Assembly (NCBI GenBank): GCA_023416995.1
Contig: JAEZGI010000044.1
Span: forward strand, 6,433 to 70,432
Source: Bacteroidota bacterium
GTDB lineage: Bacteria > Bacteroidota > Bacteroidia > Chitinophagales > Chitinophagaceae
Length of the DNA: 64,000 nt
Direction: 5' to 3'
Under the pieces are notes generated by a model, which worked only from the letters and a program-made list of their open reading frames with translations, was not told where the DNA came from and did no database searches. Positions 45,097-53,939 of the stretch are shown in pieces; the first letter of the stretch is position 1, and every line of letters starts with the position of its first letter. The position numbers and the translations under genes are program-made.

Positions 45097-45978
45097 ATGA
45101 GCCAATTTGTATTGCGACATGAGACTGCTCATGAACTGCAAAAGTTTGTGCATATAGATGAATTTGCGTTTAAGAAGAATAATGCAATCAGCCTCAATTC
45201 CTTTAATGCGCCGTGCTCGGAGCATCTTCGCTTCTATTATATTATTGATGGAAAGTTTGATTGGATCATCAATAACGAACGGTTTACGCTATATCCAACT
45301 GACCTCGCACTGATTCTGCCGGGTCAGCAACTTCTTGCTGAAAAAGGATATCTCGAGATTGGCTCACTATATTGGTTAAACCTCCGGGCAAATGTACCCG
45401 ATGCACAAGTCAACAACTCAATTGGCGGTTGGAGTGACATTGCTCCCTCTGAGTTTATGTCTATCAAGAAGATACTATTTTGTCAAACTGCACTGGTCAT
45501 TTCAAGATTGCCTGACGCGGGAAATATTTTCTCAAATCTGCGCTCAGAAATTTTTAACCAGGAAATTGGTTATGCTACCCGCGTGAATCATTTGCTGGAT
45601 GAATTGCTGATTCTCACTACCAGGCAGATGACGCGCCAAATCGTTTCCCAGCGCGACTTTCCGCAAACGTTCCTTAAACTTGAAGAAGCACTTCGTAAGG
45701 ATCTGTCACATCCATGGACAGTGGAAGAAATGGCGGCACTGGTCGGTTTAGGTACCACAGCATTCAGTGATAAGGTGAAAAGTTTCACGGGGTTTCCGCC
45801 AATGGGTTATCTCATTAACATCAGAATTTCAGAGGCTATCAGGTTATTAAAGAAGCCGGGTGCACAGGTTACCGATATAGCGCTTGACACTGGTTTTTAC
45901 TCATCACAACATTTTGCGACAACATTTAAAAAGCTAACCGGGTACACTCCAAGTGAGTTTCGGAAAAATAATCTCTAA
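45097..45978 (+). CDS. AraC-family transcriptional regulator
   Basis: 293 residues from the ATG at 45097. The N-terminal half is a cupin-like effector domain (FYYIIDGKFDWIINNERFTL, YPTDLALILPGQQLL). The C-terminal ~100 residues are the double helix-turn-helix: WTVEEMAALVGLGTTAFSDK and VTDIALDTGFYSSQHFATTF with the family end GYTPSEFRKNN. It starts the plus-strand sugar-acid operon (kinase ATG 10 bp after its stop) and is divergent from SusC4, so it may control both. Confidence 0.93.
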   Translation: MSQFVLRHETAHELQKFVHIDEFAFKKNNAISLNSFNAPCSEHLRFYYIIDGKFDWIINNERFTLYPTDLALILPGQQLLAEKGYLEIGSLYWLNLRANVPDAQVNNSIGGWSDIAPSEFMSIKKILFCQTALVISRLPDAGNIFSNLRSEIFNQEIGYATRVNHLLDELLILTTRQMTRQIVSQRDFPQTFLKLEEALRKDLSHPWTVEEMAALVGLGTTAFSDKVKSFTGFPPMGYLINIRISEAIRLLKKPGAQVTDIALDTGFYSSQHFATTFKKLTGYTPSEFRKNNL

Positions 45979-45988
45979 ACACATCGTT

Positions 45989-47512
45989 ATGGCAGATAAA
46001 AACGAATGTATCATCACCATCGAGATAGGCACAAACGCCGTAAGAGTGGTTGCCTTTGATCTGAAAGGCAACACACTGGCTTCAATGAAAGGATCATATC
46101 CCACATTTCATTCGCAGCCCGATTATAGTGAGCAGGATCCCGAACAGATCTTTATAACCATGCTGTATGTTTTAAAGAATCTGCTTAATGAACATATACA
46201 TCCTAATAAGATCAATGTTACAAGCATTTGTTTTAGTGCTTCTATGCACAGTGTATTGGCGATTGATAAAAATGGAAGTCCTTTGGGTAATGCGATAACC
46301 TGGGCCGACAACCGTGCCAACCAGGAAGCGGAGATTTTAAAAAATTCGGTTTCGAGCAAAACCATTTATGAAGCTACGGGCACACCTTTACATCCGATGT
46401 CACCGTTATTTAAGATTGCGTGGTTTAAAAACAATGATTCAGCGCGGTTCAAACAGGCAAGCAAATTTATTCAGCTGAAGACGTATATCATTCATCAGCT
46501 TACAGGTGAATATCATGTTGATTATAGCCTTGCTTCGGCCACAGGGATCTTAAATATTCATACAGTTAAGTGGGAACCCGGCGCATTGGATTATGCAGGT
46601 ATAACCAGTGATAAACTTGCCGAACCTGTGCCTGTGTTTTCAACAGCAGGAAAACTTAAAAAAGCTTATCAGAATTCTTTAGGCGTCAACGGAGATACAA
46701 AGATCATTGTTGGTTCAAGCGATGGCTGTCTTGCTACACTGGGTGCAGGAGTATGGGATGAACGCAAAGCTACCATCACCATTGAAGACAGCGGAGCAGT
46801 GCGGGTTATCGGTAAAAAAGTTTTAAATGATAGCCGCCAGCGGATCTTTAACTACCTGCTTACTGAAGATTGTTATGTTTCAGGTGGTCCCACCAATAAT
46901 GGCGGTATAGTGCTTGAATGGTTCGCAAAACAGTTTGGTGATTTTAAAGATCCGTTTGGTCTTGAATACACCATGAACGAAATGATTGCCGTAGCGGAGA
47001 AAGTCGATGCCGGCGCGGATGGTCTCATCTTTCTTCCATATCTGCTGGGTGAAAGGGCACCTATCTGGGACGCCAACGCAAGGGGCGTTTACTTCGGAAT
47101 CAATATCAAACACGGGCGACAACATTTTATCAGGGCAGTGGTCGAAGGAATTTTGTTTGAGATATATAGTATTGGAAAAACATTAAAGGAGCATCGATCA
47201 TTTGATAGTTTGTCTATTAATGGAAGTTTTGCATCCATACCGCTCTGTGCGCAGATTCTCTCTGATGTTTTTAATATGCCCGTAAGCATCAGTCAGCATA
47301 ATTATAGTGTGGGCATTGGCGCCTATTTGCTCAGTGCAACTGAGATGGGTATTTACAGTAGCATTGATGAGGCTGCAAAAAGTATTGTATTAAGTGAACA
47401 GTATTTTCCGAAACAACATCTCAATAATACCTACATGAAACATTTTGAAATTTTTGAACAACTGACCATCAAGTTTAAGGATGATTTTGGAAACGTCGTC
47501 AAACTGCAGTAG
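45989..47512 (+). CDS. FGGY-family carbohydrate kinase, gluconokinase-like
   Basis: 507 residues from the ATG at 45989, 10 bp after the AraC stop; the in-frame GTG at 45953 would overlap AraC. FGGY motifs: TIEIGTNAVRVVAFDLKGNT (phosphate 1), SMHSVLAIDKNGSPLGNAIT and WADNRANQEAE, HPMSPLFKIAWF, VDYSLASATGILNIHTVKWE, GSSDGCLATLGAGVWD. The SMHS/HPMSP pattern is closer to gluconokinases than to glycerol or xylulose kinases. It would phosphorylate an aldonate or a derived sugar in the cytoplasm. Second gene of the operon with a symporter and exported sugar-acid enzymes. Confidence 0.87.
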   Translation: MADKNECIITIEIGTNAVRVVAFDLKGNTLASMKGSYPTFHSQPDYSEQDPEQIFITMLYVLKNLLNEHIHPNKINVTSICFSASMHSVLAIDKNGSPLGNAITWADNRANQEAEILKNSVSSKTIYEATGTPLHPMSPLFKIAWFKNNDSARFKQASKFIQLKTYIIHQLTGEYHVDYSLASATGILNIHTVKWEPGALDYAGITSDKLAEPVPVFSTAGKLKKAYQNSLGVNGDTKIIVGSSDGCLATLGAGVWDERKATITIEDSGAVRVIGKKVLNDSRQRIFNYLLTEDCYVSGGPTNNGGIVLEWFAKQFGDFKDPFGLEYTMNEMIAVAEKVDAGADGLIFLPYLLGERAPIWDANARGVYFGINIKHGRQHFIRAVVEGILFEIYSIGKTLKEHRSFDSLSINGSFASIPLCAQILSDVFNMPVSISQHNYSVGIGAYLLSATEMGIYSSIDEAAKSIVLSEQYFPKQHLNNTYMKHFEIFEQLTIKFKDDFGNVVKLQ

Positions 47513-47590
47513 AAGGTCTCCGTCAAATGATTATTGGCGCCTCACGTGTAAACAAATTTTTTCAAACCAAACCAAATTCACATTAAGCGT

Positions 47591-48712
47591 ATGACTGCTG
47601 TAAAAAAACCGTTTTATACCACTTGCTACATTGTGGCTCTGATTGCCATACTGGCTTTTGCTTATACCACATTTCAAGAATTATATACCTGGTCAGGAGT
47701 TTTGTTGACAGTGTTTTTTGTAATCCTTGCTATTGCTTTCCGGGGAAGCAGGTATTTAAAGGGTTACTGGTATAGTGTATTGATCCTGGCTGTGGCTTCC
47801 GCAGCGATGTATTTCCCGGAACAATTCAGAACCGTGGGCGGAAGAGAGTCTTCCTTTTTTATACCTATCCTGTTGCAGGTCATCATGTTTGGAATGGGCA
47901 CTGAATTGAGTCTTAAAGACTTTAAACAGGTACTATCTATGCCAAAGGGGGTTATAGTTGGTACACTGTGCCATTATACAATTATGCCTTTGGTAGGTTA
48001 TTCAGTAGCTCATTTGTTTGACTTCCCCGGGGAGATAGCAGCAGGAATTATATTGATTGGATGCTGCCCCAGTGGTCTTGCATCCAATGTAATGTGTTAT
48101 CTGGCAAAGGCAAACCTGGCGTTATCGGTTTCGGTGACAACAGTTTCAACGCTTGTAGCGCCATTTCTTACGCCACTTCTTATGCGACTTCTGGGCGGCA
48201 GTTATGTCGAGATCGATCTCTGGGCGATGGTTTGGGAAATCACACAGATCGTGATCCTGCCTATCGCAGCCGGGCTGGCTTTTCATTATATCCTTCGCGG
48301 AAAGGTACAATGGCTGGATAAGGCAATGCCTGTTATCTCGATGGTTGGGATAGCGTTGGTTTTACTGGTGATTACGGCTGCGGGAAGAGATAACTTATTA
48401 AAGGTCGGAGGTCTGTTGATTGTCGCCACTTTTATCCATAACATGTCGGGTTATTTTCTGGGGTACTGGTCCGCGAGGCTTTTGAAGTTCCCCGAAAGTG
48501 ATTGCCGCACTATTGCCCTTGAAGTTGGAATGCAAAATGCCGGTCTTGCTTCAGCTTTAGCTAAAGCCATGGGCAAGATTGCCACGATGGGACTGGCCTC
48601 TGTCATCTTTGGAACGATGATGAATGTTACCGGTTCTTCTCTTGCAACCTGGTGGCACAACCGTCCTCCAAAAGATGCACCTGAAGAAAAAGAGCCAGTA
48701 TTAACCAATTAA
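47591..48712 (+). CDS. Bile acid:sodium symporter family (SBF/BASS) transporter
   Basis: 373 residues, about ten hydrophobic helices. Characteristic SBF stretches: MFGMGTELSLKDFKQVLSMP, LIGCCPSGLASNVMCYLAKA (the crossover motif with the sodium-site residues) and ALEVGMQNAGLASALAKAMG. Family members use the sodium gradient to take up organic anions (bile acids, pantoate, 2-keto acids). In this operon it would import a sugar-derived acid made outside the cytoplasm. 78 bp after the kinase gene. Confidence 0.9.
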   Translation: MTAVKKPFYTTCYIVALIAILAFAYTTFQELYTWSGVLLTVFFVILAIAFRGSRYLKGYWYSVLILAVASAAMYFPEQFRTVGGRESSFFIPILLQVIMFGMGTELSLKDFKQVLSMPKGVIVGTLCHYTIMPLVGYSVAHLFDFPGEIAAGIILIGCCPSGLASNVMCYLAKANLALSVSVTTVSTLVAPFLTPLLMRLLGGSYVEIDLWAMVWEITQIVILPIAAGLAFHYILRGKVQWLDKAMPVISMVGIALVLLVITAAGRDNLLKVGGLLIVATFIHNMSGYFLGYWSARLLKFPESDCRTIALEVGMQNAGLASALAKAMGKIATMGLASVIFGTMMNVTGSSLATWWHNRPPKDAPEEKEPVLTN

Positions 48713-48742
48713 TTATCCATAACTCAATTAAAAATAAAAATC

Positions 48743-49693
48743 ATGATGAAGTACCTGTTGCTGGTGGCCATTAGTGTCTGTGTTGGCCTGAGCGCCAATA
48801 GTCAAAAAGTCCAGATCAGTAAAGAAGAATTAATCGGACTTACTGCTGAGTGGAAGGGCGAACGTTTTCCTGATGGCCGGCCAAAAGTGTCAGATGATAT
48901 TATTCGCCGCATGAAAAACGTAAGCGTTGAAGAAGCGTGGGCAACCATGAGTAATGCCGGATATCGATACCAGATTGCAGAAGGTTGGGAGATGATCCAT
49001 CCTGACAGCGTGTTGGTAGGTCGTGCGGTGACAGCCACCTTTATGCCCGGACGTCCTGATGTGTGGGCTGCTATCGATTCCTTAGGAAAAAAAGAAGGCA
49101 GAAGGGCGCAGAATGTATGGGCCGTTGAGATGCTTACAAAAGGTGATGTTTATGTCGCGGACCAGTTTGGCGCAAAAAGAAACGGACCAACTGTCGGAGA
49201 TAATGTCGGCAACGCGATATACGCGAAAACAGGCAACGGTATTGTTTACGACGGCGCTTTGCGTGATTTGGAGGGTCTTCGTGAGATCCCTGGCTTCACA
49301 TCGTTTTATACCAGCTACGATCCTTCATATCATAACCCTGGTTTCGGACCTAACAGGGATCTTACCACGATGATTGTTGGCATCAACAAACCCACACGTA
49401 TCAGAACAGTAACTGTAATGCCCGGCGATGTGGTGTTGGGCAAGATGGGTGTAGTGGTATTCATTCCGCCGCACCTGGCAGAAAGAGTTGTTACAACTTC
49501 CGAGATCGTGCGCCTCAGGGATATGTTTGGGCACCAACGATTGAAGGAAGGTAAATACACTGCCGGGCAAATTGATACCCGCTGGTCTGACGAAATTGAA
49601 AAGGATTTCTCGAAATGGCTCAATGATCATATTAACGAATTACCCGTTGGAAAAGATCAGATTCAGGAGTTTCTGAAACAACGTACCTGGTAA
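48743..49693 (+). CDS. Exported RraA-like protein, putative class II aldolase (copy 1)
   Basis: 316 residues with a signal peptide (MMKYLLLVAISVCVGLSANS). The mature protein is a full RraA/HMG-aldolase-like fold: ISKEELIGLTAEWKGERFPD, VGRAVTATFMPGRPDVWAAI, DVYVADQFG, NGPTVGDNVGNAIYAKTGNG and the substrate/metal pair Arg174-Asp175 in YDGALRDLEG. In the family these residues bind metal and pyruvate in 4-hydroxy-2-oxo-acid aldolases; E. coli RraA itself is an RNase E inhibitor, a role impossible for an exported protein. A pyruvate-forming cleavage of the neighbouring dehydratase's product is the simplest hypothesis. A paralogue follows the dehydratase gene. Confidence 0.85.
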   Translation: MMKYLLLVAISVCVGLSANSQKVQISKEELIGLTAEWKGERFPDGRPKVSDDIIRRMKNVSVEEAWATMSNAGYRYQIAEGWEMIHPDSVLVGRAVTATFMPGRPDVWAAIDSLGKKEGRRAQNVWAVEMLTKGDVYVADQFGAKRNGPTVGDNVGNAIYAKTGNGIVYDGALRDLEGLREIPGFTSFYTSYDPSYHNPGFGPNRDLTTMIVGINKPTRIRTVTVMPGDVVLGKMGVVVFIPPHLAERVVTTSEIVRLRDMFGHQRLKEGKYTAGQIDTRWSDEIEKDFSKWLNDHINELPVGKDQIQEFLKQRTW

Positions 49694-49729
49694 CATTAAC
49701 CATATTAAGGACATATAAAAACGATCAAA

Positions 49730-51007
49730 ATGTCAAATTCATCAAGAAGAAGTTTCCTGGGGAAAGCAGCACTTATGAGTGCCCTAACACCTTTCGCAGC
49801 TATGTCAACCTTTGGGCGGGGGTTAGAAGAAGCAGTAGAAAAAATACCAAAGGTTTCAACGCCATCGGATCTTAAAATCAAAGATGTTACCTGTGCATTT
49901 ATCAGGGGAAGTCTTTTTATCAAGATGACCACTAACCAGGACATAATTGGTTACGGCGAAGGAGTTGATGCTGTGCCAGGAACTTATTATCTCGCAAAAA
50001 ACTTTGGTAACAGACTTAAAGGAAGAAGCCCGCTTAATGTAAACCGGTTGGTAGAAGATATCCGCAAAGGTGGTTTCTTCCAGGGGGCACAATCCGGGAT
50101 GTATATTGCAGTTTTGTCAGCCATTGAACATGCACTCTGGGATCTTACAGGAAAAGCATTTGGTATGCCCGTCTACCAGTTGATGGGTGGTAAATACCGT
50201 GATAAGGTACGTGTGTATTGTGATACGGCTTTGTATCAGACTAATAATCCGAAACCAAAAGATTTTGCAGAGGCGGCTAAAAAATCAAAGGACATGGGTT
50301 TCAACGCCATCAAATTTGATTTGGACCAGGCCGGCGATCCGGGCAAATATGATCGTTACAACTGGACCGCCAGCCCGATGGAACTGCGCCGTATGATGGA
50401 GCAGATGTCTGCTGCACGCGAGGCAGTGGGGCCCGACGTTGATATCTGCGTGGATATGCATGGCCGTTATGATGCAGTTACCGGCGACAAAGTAGCGAAG
50501 ATGCTTGAGCCACTTAACCTGATGTGGTTAGAGGAACCTATTCCTGCTGAAAATCCCGAGGCTTATAAAAAGATAACAGATTCAACAAGTACACCGATCT
50601 GTGCAGGTGAGAACCATTACCTGGCTTATGGCTTTAAAAGATTGCTCGACATTGGCGCCGTTGATATCGTAATGCCGGATCTTCAGAAATGTGGTGGTCT
50701 TGCCGAAGGTCAACGTATTGCTAATCTGGCTAACTTAACATATGTGCCCTTTGCACCACACATGGTAGCATCTTTCCTGGGTGCCATGGCCTGTGCGCAT
50801 GTTTGTGCTTCAGTTCCTAACTTCCTGATCATGGAATGGCAATCTTATTTTCATACCAATAAGATGTTCAGGGAAATTGTAAAATATGATGGTGAGTGGG
50901 TAGATAAAAGCTTTATTACCGTTTCTGATAAGCCTGGAATAGGAGTAGATCTTAACGAAGAGGGAATGAAAAAATATGCGATTCCCGGGGTTCCATTTTT
51001 TGAATAA
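49730..51007 (+). CDS. Tat-exported enolase-superfamily sugar-acid dehydratase (mandelate racemase-like)
   Basis: 425 residues. The N-terminus SSRRSFLGKAALMSALTPFA matches the twin-arginine signal (SRRxFL). The enzyme part has the N-terminal capping domain and the TIM-barrel with metal ligands Asp242 (VDMHGRY), Glu268 (LMWLEEPIP) and Glu294 (CAGENHY). It carries the catalytic Lys195 region (NAIKFDLD) and the Asp317/His344 dyad (MPDLQKCGG and PFAPHMVAS). His244 after the first metal ligand is seen in the mannonate/gluconate dehydratase branch. It would convert an aldonate to a 2-keto-3-deoxy acid. Tat export implies the folded metalloenzyme works in the periplasm. Between the two RraA-like genes. 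Confidence 0.9.
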   Translation: MSNSSRRSFLGKAALMSALTPFAAMSTFGRGLEEAVEKIPKVSTPSDLKIKDVTCAFIRGSLFIKMTTNQDIIGYGEGVDAVPGTYYLAKNFGNRLKGRSPLNVNRLVEDIRKGGFFQGAQSGMYIAVLSAIEHALWDLTGKAFGMPVYQLMGGKYRDKVRVYCDTALYQTNNPKPKDFAEAAKKSKDMGFNAIKFDLDQAGDPGKYDRYNWTASPMELRRMMEQMSAAREAVGPDVDICVDMHGRYDAVTGDKVAKMLEPLNLMWLEEPIPAENPEAYKKITDSTSTPICAGENHYLAYGFKRLLDIGAVDIVMPDLQKCGGLAEGQRIANLANLTYVPFAPHMVASFLGAMACAHVCASVPNFLIMEWQSYFHTNKMFREIVKYDGEWVDKSFITVSDKPGIGVDLNEEGMKKYAIPGVPFFE

Positions 51008-51067
51008 CTAATAAATGATAGTAGAGGTTTGTGTGGTGAATGACAGGTGAAACCTAAATGTTGTTAC

Positions 51068-51991
51068 ATGAAATTGAAAAGCATCTTATATTTTCTGTTA
51101 CTACAAGTGGTGTTCACTTGTTATTCAACTGCACAAACCATTTCCAAAGAAGAGTTGATATTTCTTACTTCAGAATGGAAGGGCGAACGTTTCAGTGACG
51201 GGCGCCCCAAAATTCCTGATCATCTTTTAGAACGTGCCAAACATATCATGATTGATGATGCGTGGACCGTTTTAAAAAACGAGGGATATCTCAATCAGTT
51301 TGAAGGCAACTGGAAAACGCTTAACGATACTCCAATGACGGGTAGGGCTCTTACAGCTATGTACATGCCTGGCAGACCTGATGTAGAAAAAAATATCAAA
51401 CAGAGAGGAGCTGCCGCGGGGCGAAAGGGTAATACCAATTCCTGGCCGATTGATATTCTCGTAAGAGGGGACATCTATATTGCTGATGCATTTGGTAAAA
51501 TAAGCGGAGGCTCTATTATGGGCGCTACTTTAGCCAATTCCATTTATAGTAAATCGGGTAATGGAGTGGTATTTAACGGAGCCGCAAGAGATCTGCAGGA
51601 GATCAGAAATATCAAAGGTTTCAATGCCTTTGTACGTGACTTCCACCCGTCTTTTACTGAGGAAATGGTATTGATGGGATTAAACTCCGCGATCCGTATC
51701 GGTAACGTAATGGTACTGCCAGGCGACCTGGTGATCGCTCAGAAGGAGGGTGTGCTGTTTGTTCCTGCCCATTTGGCGGAACTGGTTGTGACTACCGGTG
51801 AGTTTGTGATCCGGAAGGATCAGTTTGGTTTTGAAATGGTGCGAACCGGCAAATACAGCACCGGCGAAATTGACAGCCAATGGACAGAAGAAATGAAATC
51901 TGAGTTTCTGCGCTGGCTGGAGAAACATCCTGAATTAGGAAAGATGACGCCTGCCGAGGTGGATAAAATGATGAGTAAAAGAACCTGGTAA
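51068..51991 (+). CDS. Exported RraA-like protein, putative class II aldolase (copy 2)
   Basis: 307 residues from the ATG at 51068, which opens a signal peptide (MKLKSILYFLLLQVVFTCYS, then TAQ); the in-frame GTG at 51047 is not needed. Paralogue of copy 1 across its length: TISKEELIFLTSEWKGERFS, TGRALTAMYMPGRPDVEKNI, DIYIADAFG, and Arg174-Asp175 in FNGAARDLQEI. The loop before the Rossmann-like helix is changed: GATLANSIYSK replaces GDNVGNAIYAK, with loss of an acidic residue, so the two copies may differ in substrate or form a hetero-oligomer. Spacing 60 bp from the dehydratase. Confidence 0.85.
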   Translation: MKLKSILYFLLLQVVFTCYSTAQTISKEELIFLTSEWKGERFSDGRPKIPDHLLERAKHIMIDDAWTVLKNEGYLNQFEGNWKTLNDTPMTGRALTAMYMPGRPDVEKNIKQRGAAAGRKGNTNSWPIDILVRGDIYIADAFGKISGGSIMGATLANSIYSKSGNGVVFNGAARDLQEIRNIKGFNAFVRDFHPSFTEEMVLMGLNSAIRIGNVMVLPGDLVIAQKEGVLFVPAHLAELVVTTGEFVIRKDQFGFEMVRTGKYSTGEIDSQWTEEMKSEFLRWLEKHPELGKMTPAEVDKMMSKRTW

Positions 51992-52042
51992 AAAGAGTAC
52001 GATAACTGTTTAATTACATCCTGGTTATTTAAAACAAACTTT

Positions 52043-53035
52043 ATGAAAAAGACAGCAATGGCCTTGTTTTGTTTGATCCTGCTAAAAAATTCAACCGCGC
52101 AGGAAAACAAACCGGGTTCAGCCAGTATTGATTTTGTATCAAACGAACTCTCGCGAATTATTAATAAGAATGCAAAAGTTGAAACTATAGCTGAAGGTTT
52201 TCAATTCACTGAAGGGCCGGTATGGATAGAGAAAGAGCAAATGTTATTGTTTTCGGATGTGCCTGCAAATACGATCTATAAATGGACCGAAGCCAAAGGC
52301 AAAGAAGTTTATATAAAACCTTCAGGATACACGGATAGCCGGCAGCGTGGAGGCTTTATGGGTTCCAACGGTCTTCTGCTTTCTAAAGAAGGAGATTTGT
52401 TGGTGTGTCAGCATGGTGATAGACGAGTTGCAAAGATGGACGCTCCTTTAAATGCCCCGGCCTCAAAATTTGTTACTGTAGTGAGCGAATACCAGGGCAA
52501 AAGGCTCAATAGCCCGAATGACCTGTTTTTGACCGCTTCAGGAGATTTGTATTTTACTGATCCATCGTATGGTTTTGAAAAGCCTGGTGATGCCAGCAAA
52601 GAAATACCTTTCCAGGGTGTATACAGATTAAACAAAGCCGGGGAAATAAAGCTGCTGGTCGATTCACTTTCTCAACCCAATGGCATTGCTATTTTTCCTG
52701 ATGGTAAAACACTATTGATATCAGACTCTGGTCCGGGAAAAAACAAATGGTATGTTTATAATATTGGTACAGATGGAACCCTGAACAATGGAAGAATTTT
52801 TTATGATGCGGGTAATGACAAGGGTATGGGTGGAAGCGATGGTTTCAAAATCGACAAAGATGGTAACGTTTTTGCCACAGGACCCGGAGGAGTTTATATC
52901 TTTACAAAAGCAGGTAAACTAATCGGTAAGATCAAAGTGAATGGGGCGGTTGCAGCAAATTGTGCTTTGACGCCAGATGGGAAAACGCTTTTTATAACTG
53001 CTACCGGTTATCTGCTCAGGGTAAAAATGCGGTAG
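52043..53035 (+). CDS. Exported SMP-30/gluconolactonase-family lactonase
   Basis: 330 residues with a signal peptide (MKKTAMALFCLILLKNSTAQ). The six-bladed propeller shows the three metal ligands: Glu in FQFTEGPVW, Asn in LNSPNDLFLTASGDLYFTDP and Asp in GGSDGFKIDKDG; SQPNGIAIFPDGKTLLISDS is the fourth conserved block. These enzymes hydrolyse aldono-lactones to aldonates. It would act on the lactone made by the quinoprotein dehydrogenase (57441-55189) and feed the dehydratase in the same operon. Confidence 0.92.
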   Translation: MKKTAMALFCLILLKNSTAQENKPGSASIDFVSNELSRIINKNAKVETIAEGFQFTEGPVWIEKEQMLLFSDVPANTIYKWTEAKGKEVYIKPSGYTDSRQRGGFMGSNGLLLSKEGDLLVCQHGDRRVAKMDAPLNAPASKFVTVVSEYQGKRLNSPNDLFLTASGDLYFTDPSYGFEKPGDASKEIPFQGVYRLNKAGEIKLLVDSLSQPNGIAIFPDGKTLLISDSGPGKNKWYVYNIGTDGTLNNGRIFYDAGNDKGMGGSDGFKIDKDGNVFATGPGGVYIFTKAGKLIGKIKVNGAVAANCALTPDGKTLFITATGYLLRVKMR

Positions 53036-53065
53036 GATCAAACAAAGATAAAATTTAGCTAAGTA

Positions 53066-53521
53066 ATGGACCATCTGATTAAAGCAGCAAAAACAAGCAG
53101 AAAATTATACCTCGCGCTTTTTGAGAAATATACGCTTGATCAGATGAATGTTGTGCCTGATAAGTTTAATAACAACATCATCTGGAACATTGGTCATATT
53201 GTTGCTGCGCAGCAATCGCTTGTTTACAAAACATCGAACCTTCCAATGTATATTTCCGATGCTTTTTTTGATCGGTATAAACCCGGAACCCGTCCGGTGG
53301 GAAGGGTTACATCAGACGAGGCCGAAGAAATCAAATCCCTTTTAATCTCAATGATTGAAAAAACAGAATCCGACCTGGTTAATGGTAAATTTGTCTCCTT
53401 CACTGAACGCAATACCATAACGGGTTTTCATCTGGGCAAACTTGAAGATGCATTGGTCTTTAATATCTATCACGAGGGCCTGCACATGGGTTATATAAAC
53501 AGCATTGGAAGATTCGTGTAA
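53066..53521 (+). CDS. DinB-like four-helix protein
   Basis: 151 residues, no signal peptide. The DinB/YfiT-type helical bundle with its three metal His residues: IWNIGHIVAAQQSL, and YHEGLHMGYINSIG. Family members bind metal and often act as thiol- (bacillithiol-/mycothiol-) dependent transferases; the function here is unknown. Last gene of the plus-strand operon (30 bp after the lactonase) and convergent with the small exported protein gene. Confidence 0.82.
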   Translation: MDHLIKAAKTSRKLYLALFEKYTLDQMNVVPDKFNNNIIWNIGHIVAAQQSLVYKTSNLPMYISDAFFDRYKPGTRPVGRVTSDEAEEIKSLLISMIEKTESDLVNGKFVSFTERNTITGFHLGKLEDALVFNIYHEGLHMGYINSIGRFV

Positions 53522-53539
53522 TAATCGGAACGGACCTGG

Positions 53540-53878
53540 TTACGGTTTGACGCGGGTAAGTTTCATTTCACCTCTTTCATTTTTCACCAGGAGTTCATTT
53601 TCGTTGATTACTTCTCCGGTGTTTTTAATGGTCATTTCATTGAAAGAAATGCTATAAGAGAACTTTTTGCCGTCAACTTTTCCATCTTCAATTTTGATTT
53701 CACCAAACTCGGTTTTCAAAACCCCGGTAAGTTGATTGCCTTCCACCTTAAGCGTGTAATTTAATTCGATGGTGCCGTTTGGTGTTTCGCGTGTTCCCTT
53801 CCAATTGCCATCAATGGCATTCTGCGCGAAAGCAGTAGCAGTTCCAAAAATCAAGAGGAGGCTGAATAAGTACTTCAT
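53540..53878 (-). CDS. Small exported protein, lipocalin-like beta fold
   Basis: 112 residues with a signal peptide (MKYLFSLLLIFGTATAFAQ). The mature 93 residues alternate hydrophobic and polar positions as in a beta-barrel (IDGNWKGTRETPNGTIELNY, LKVEGNQLTGVLKTEFGEIK, ISFNEMTIKNTGEVINENEL). Similar short secreted proteins are common in Bacteroidota; no function is known to me. It is 61 bp downstream of the cupin gene in the same direction and may be co-transcribed. Confidence 0.65.
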   Translation of the reverse strand: MKYLFSLLLIFGTATAFAQNAIDGNWKGTRETPNGTIELNYTLKVEGNQLTGVLKTEFGEIKIEDGKVDGKKFSYSISFNEMTIKNTGEVINENELLVKNERGEMKLTRVKP

Positions 53879-53939
53879 GGTAATTGATTTGATTAGTGAT
53901 TAATATAAATTGCAAACTTAGCTGAGAATGTTACTGTGA

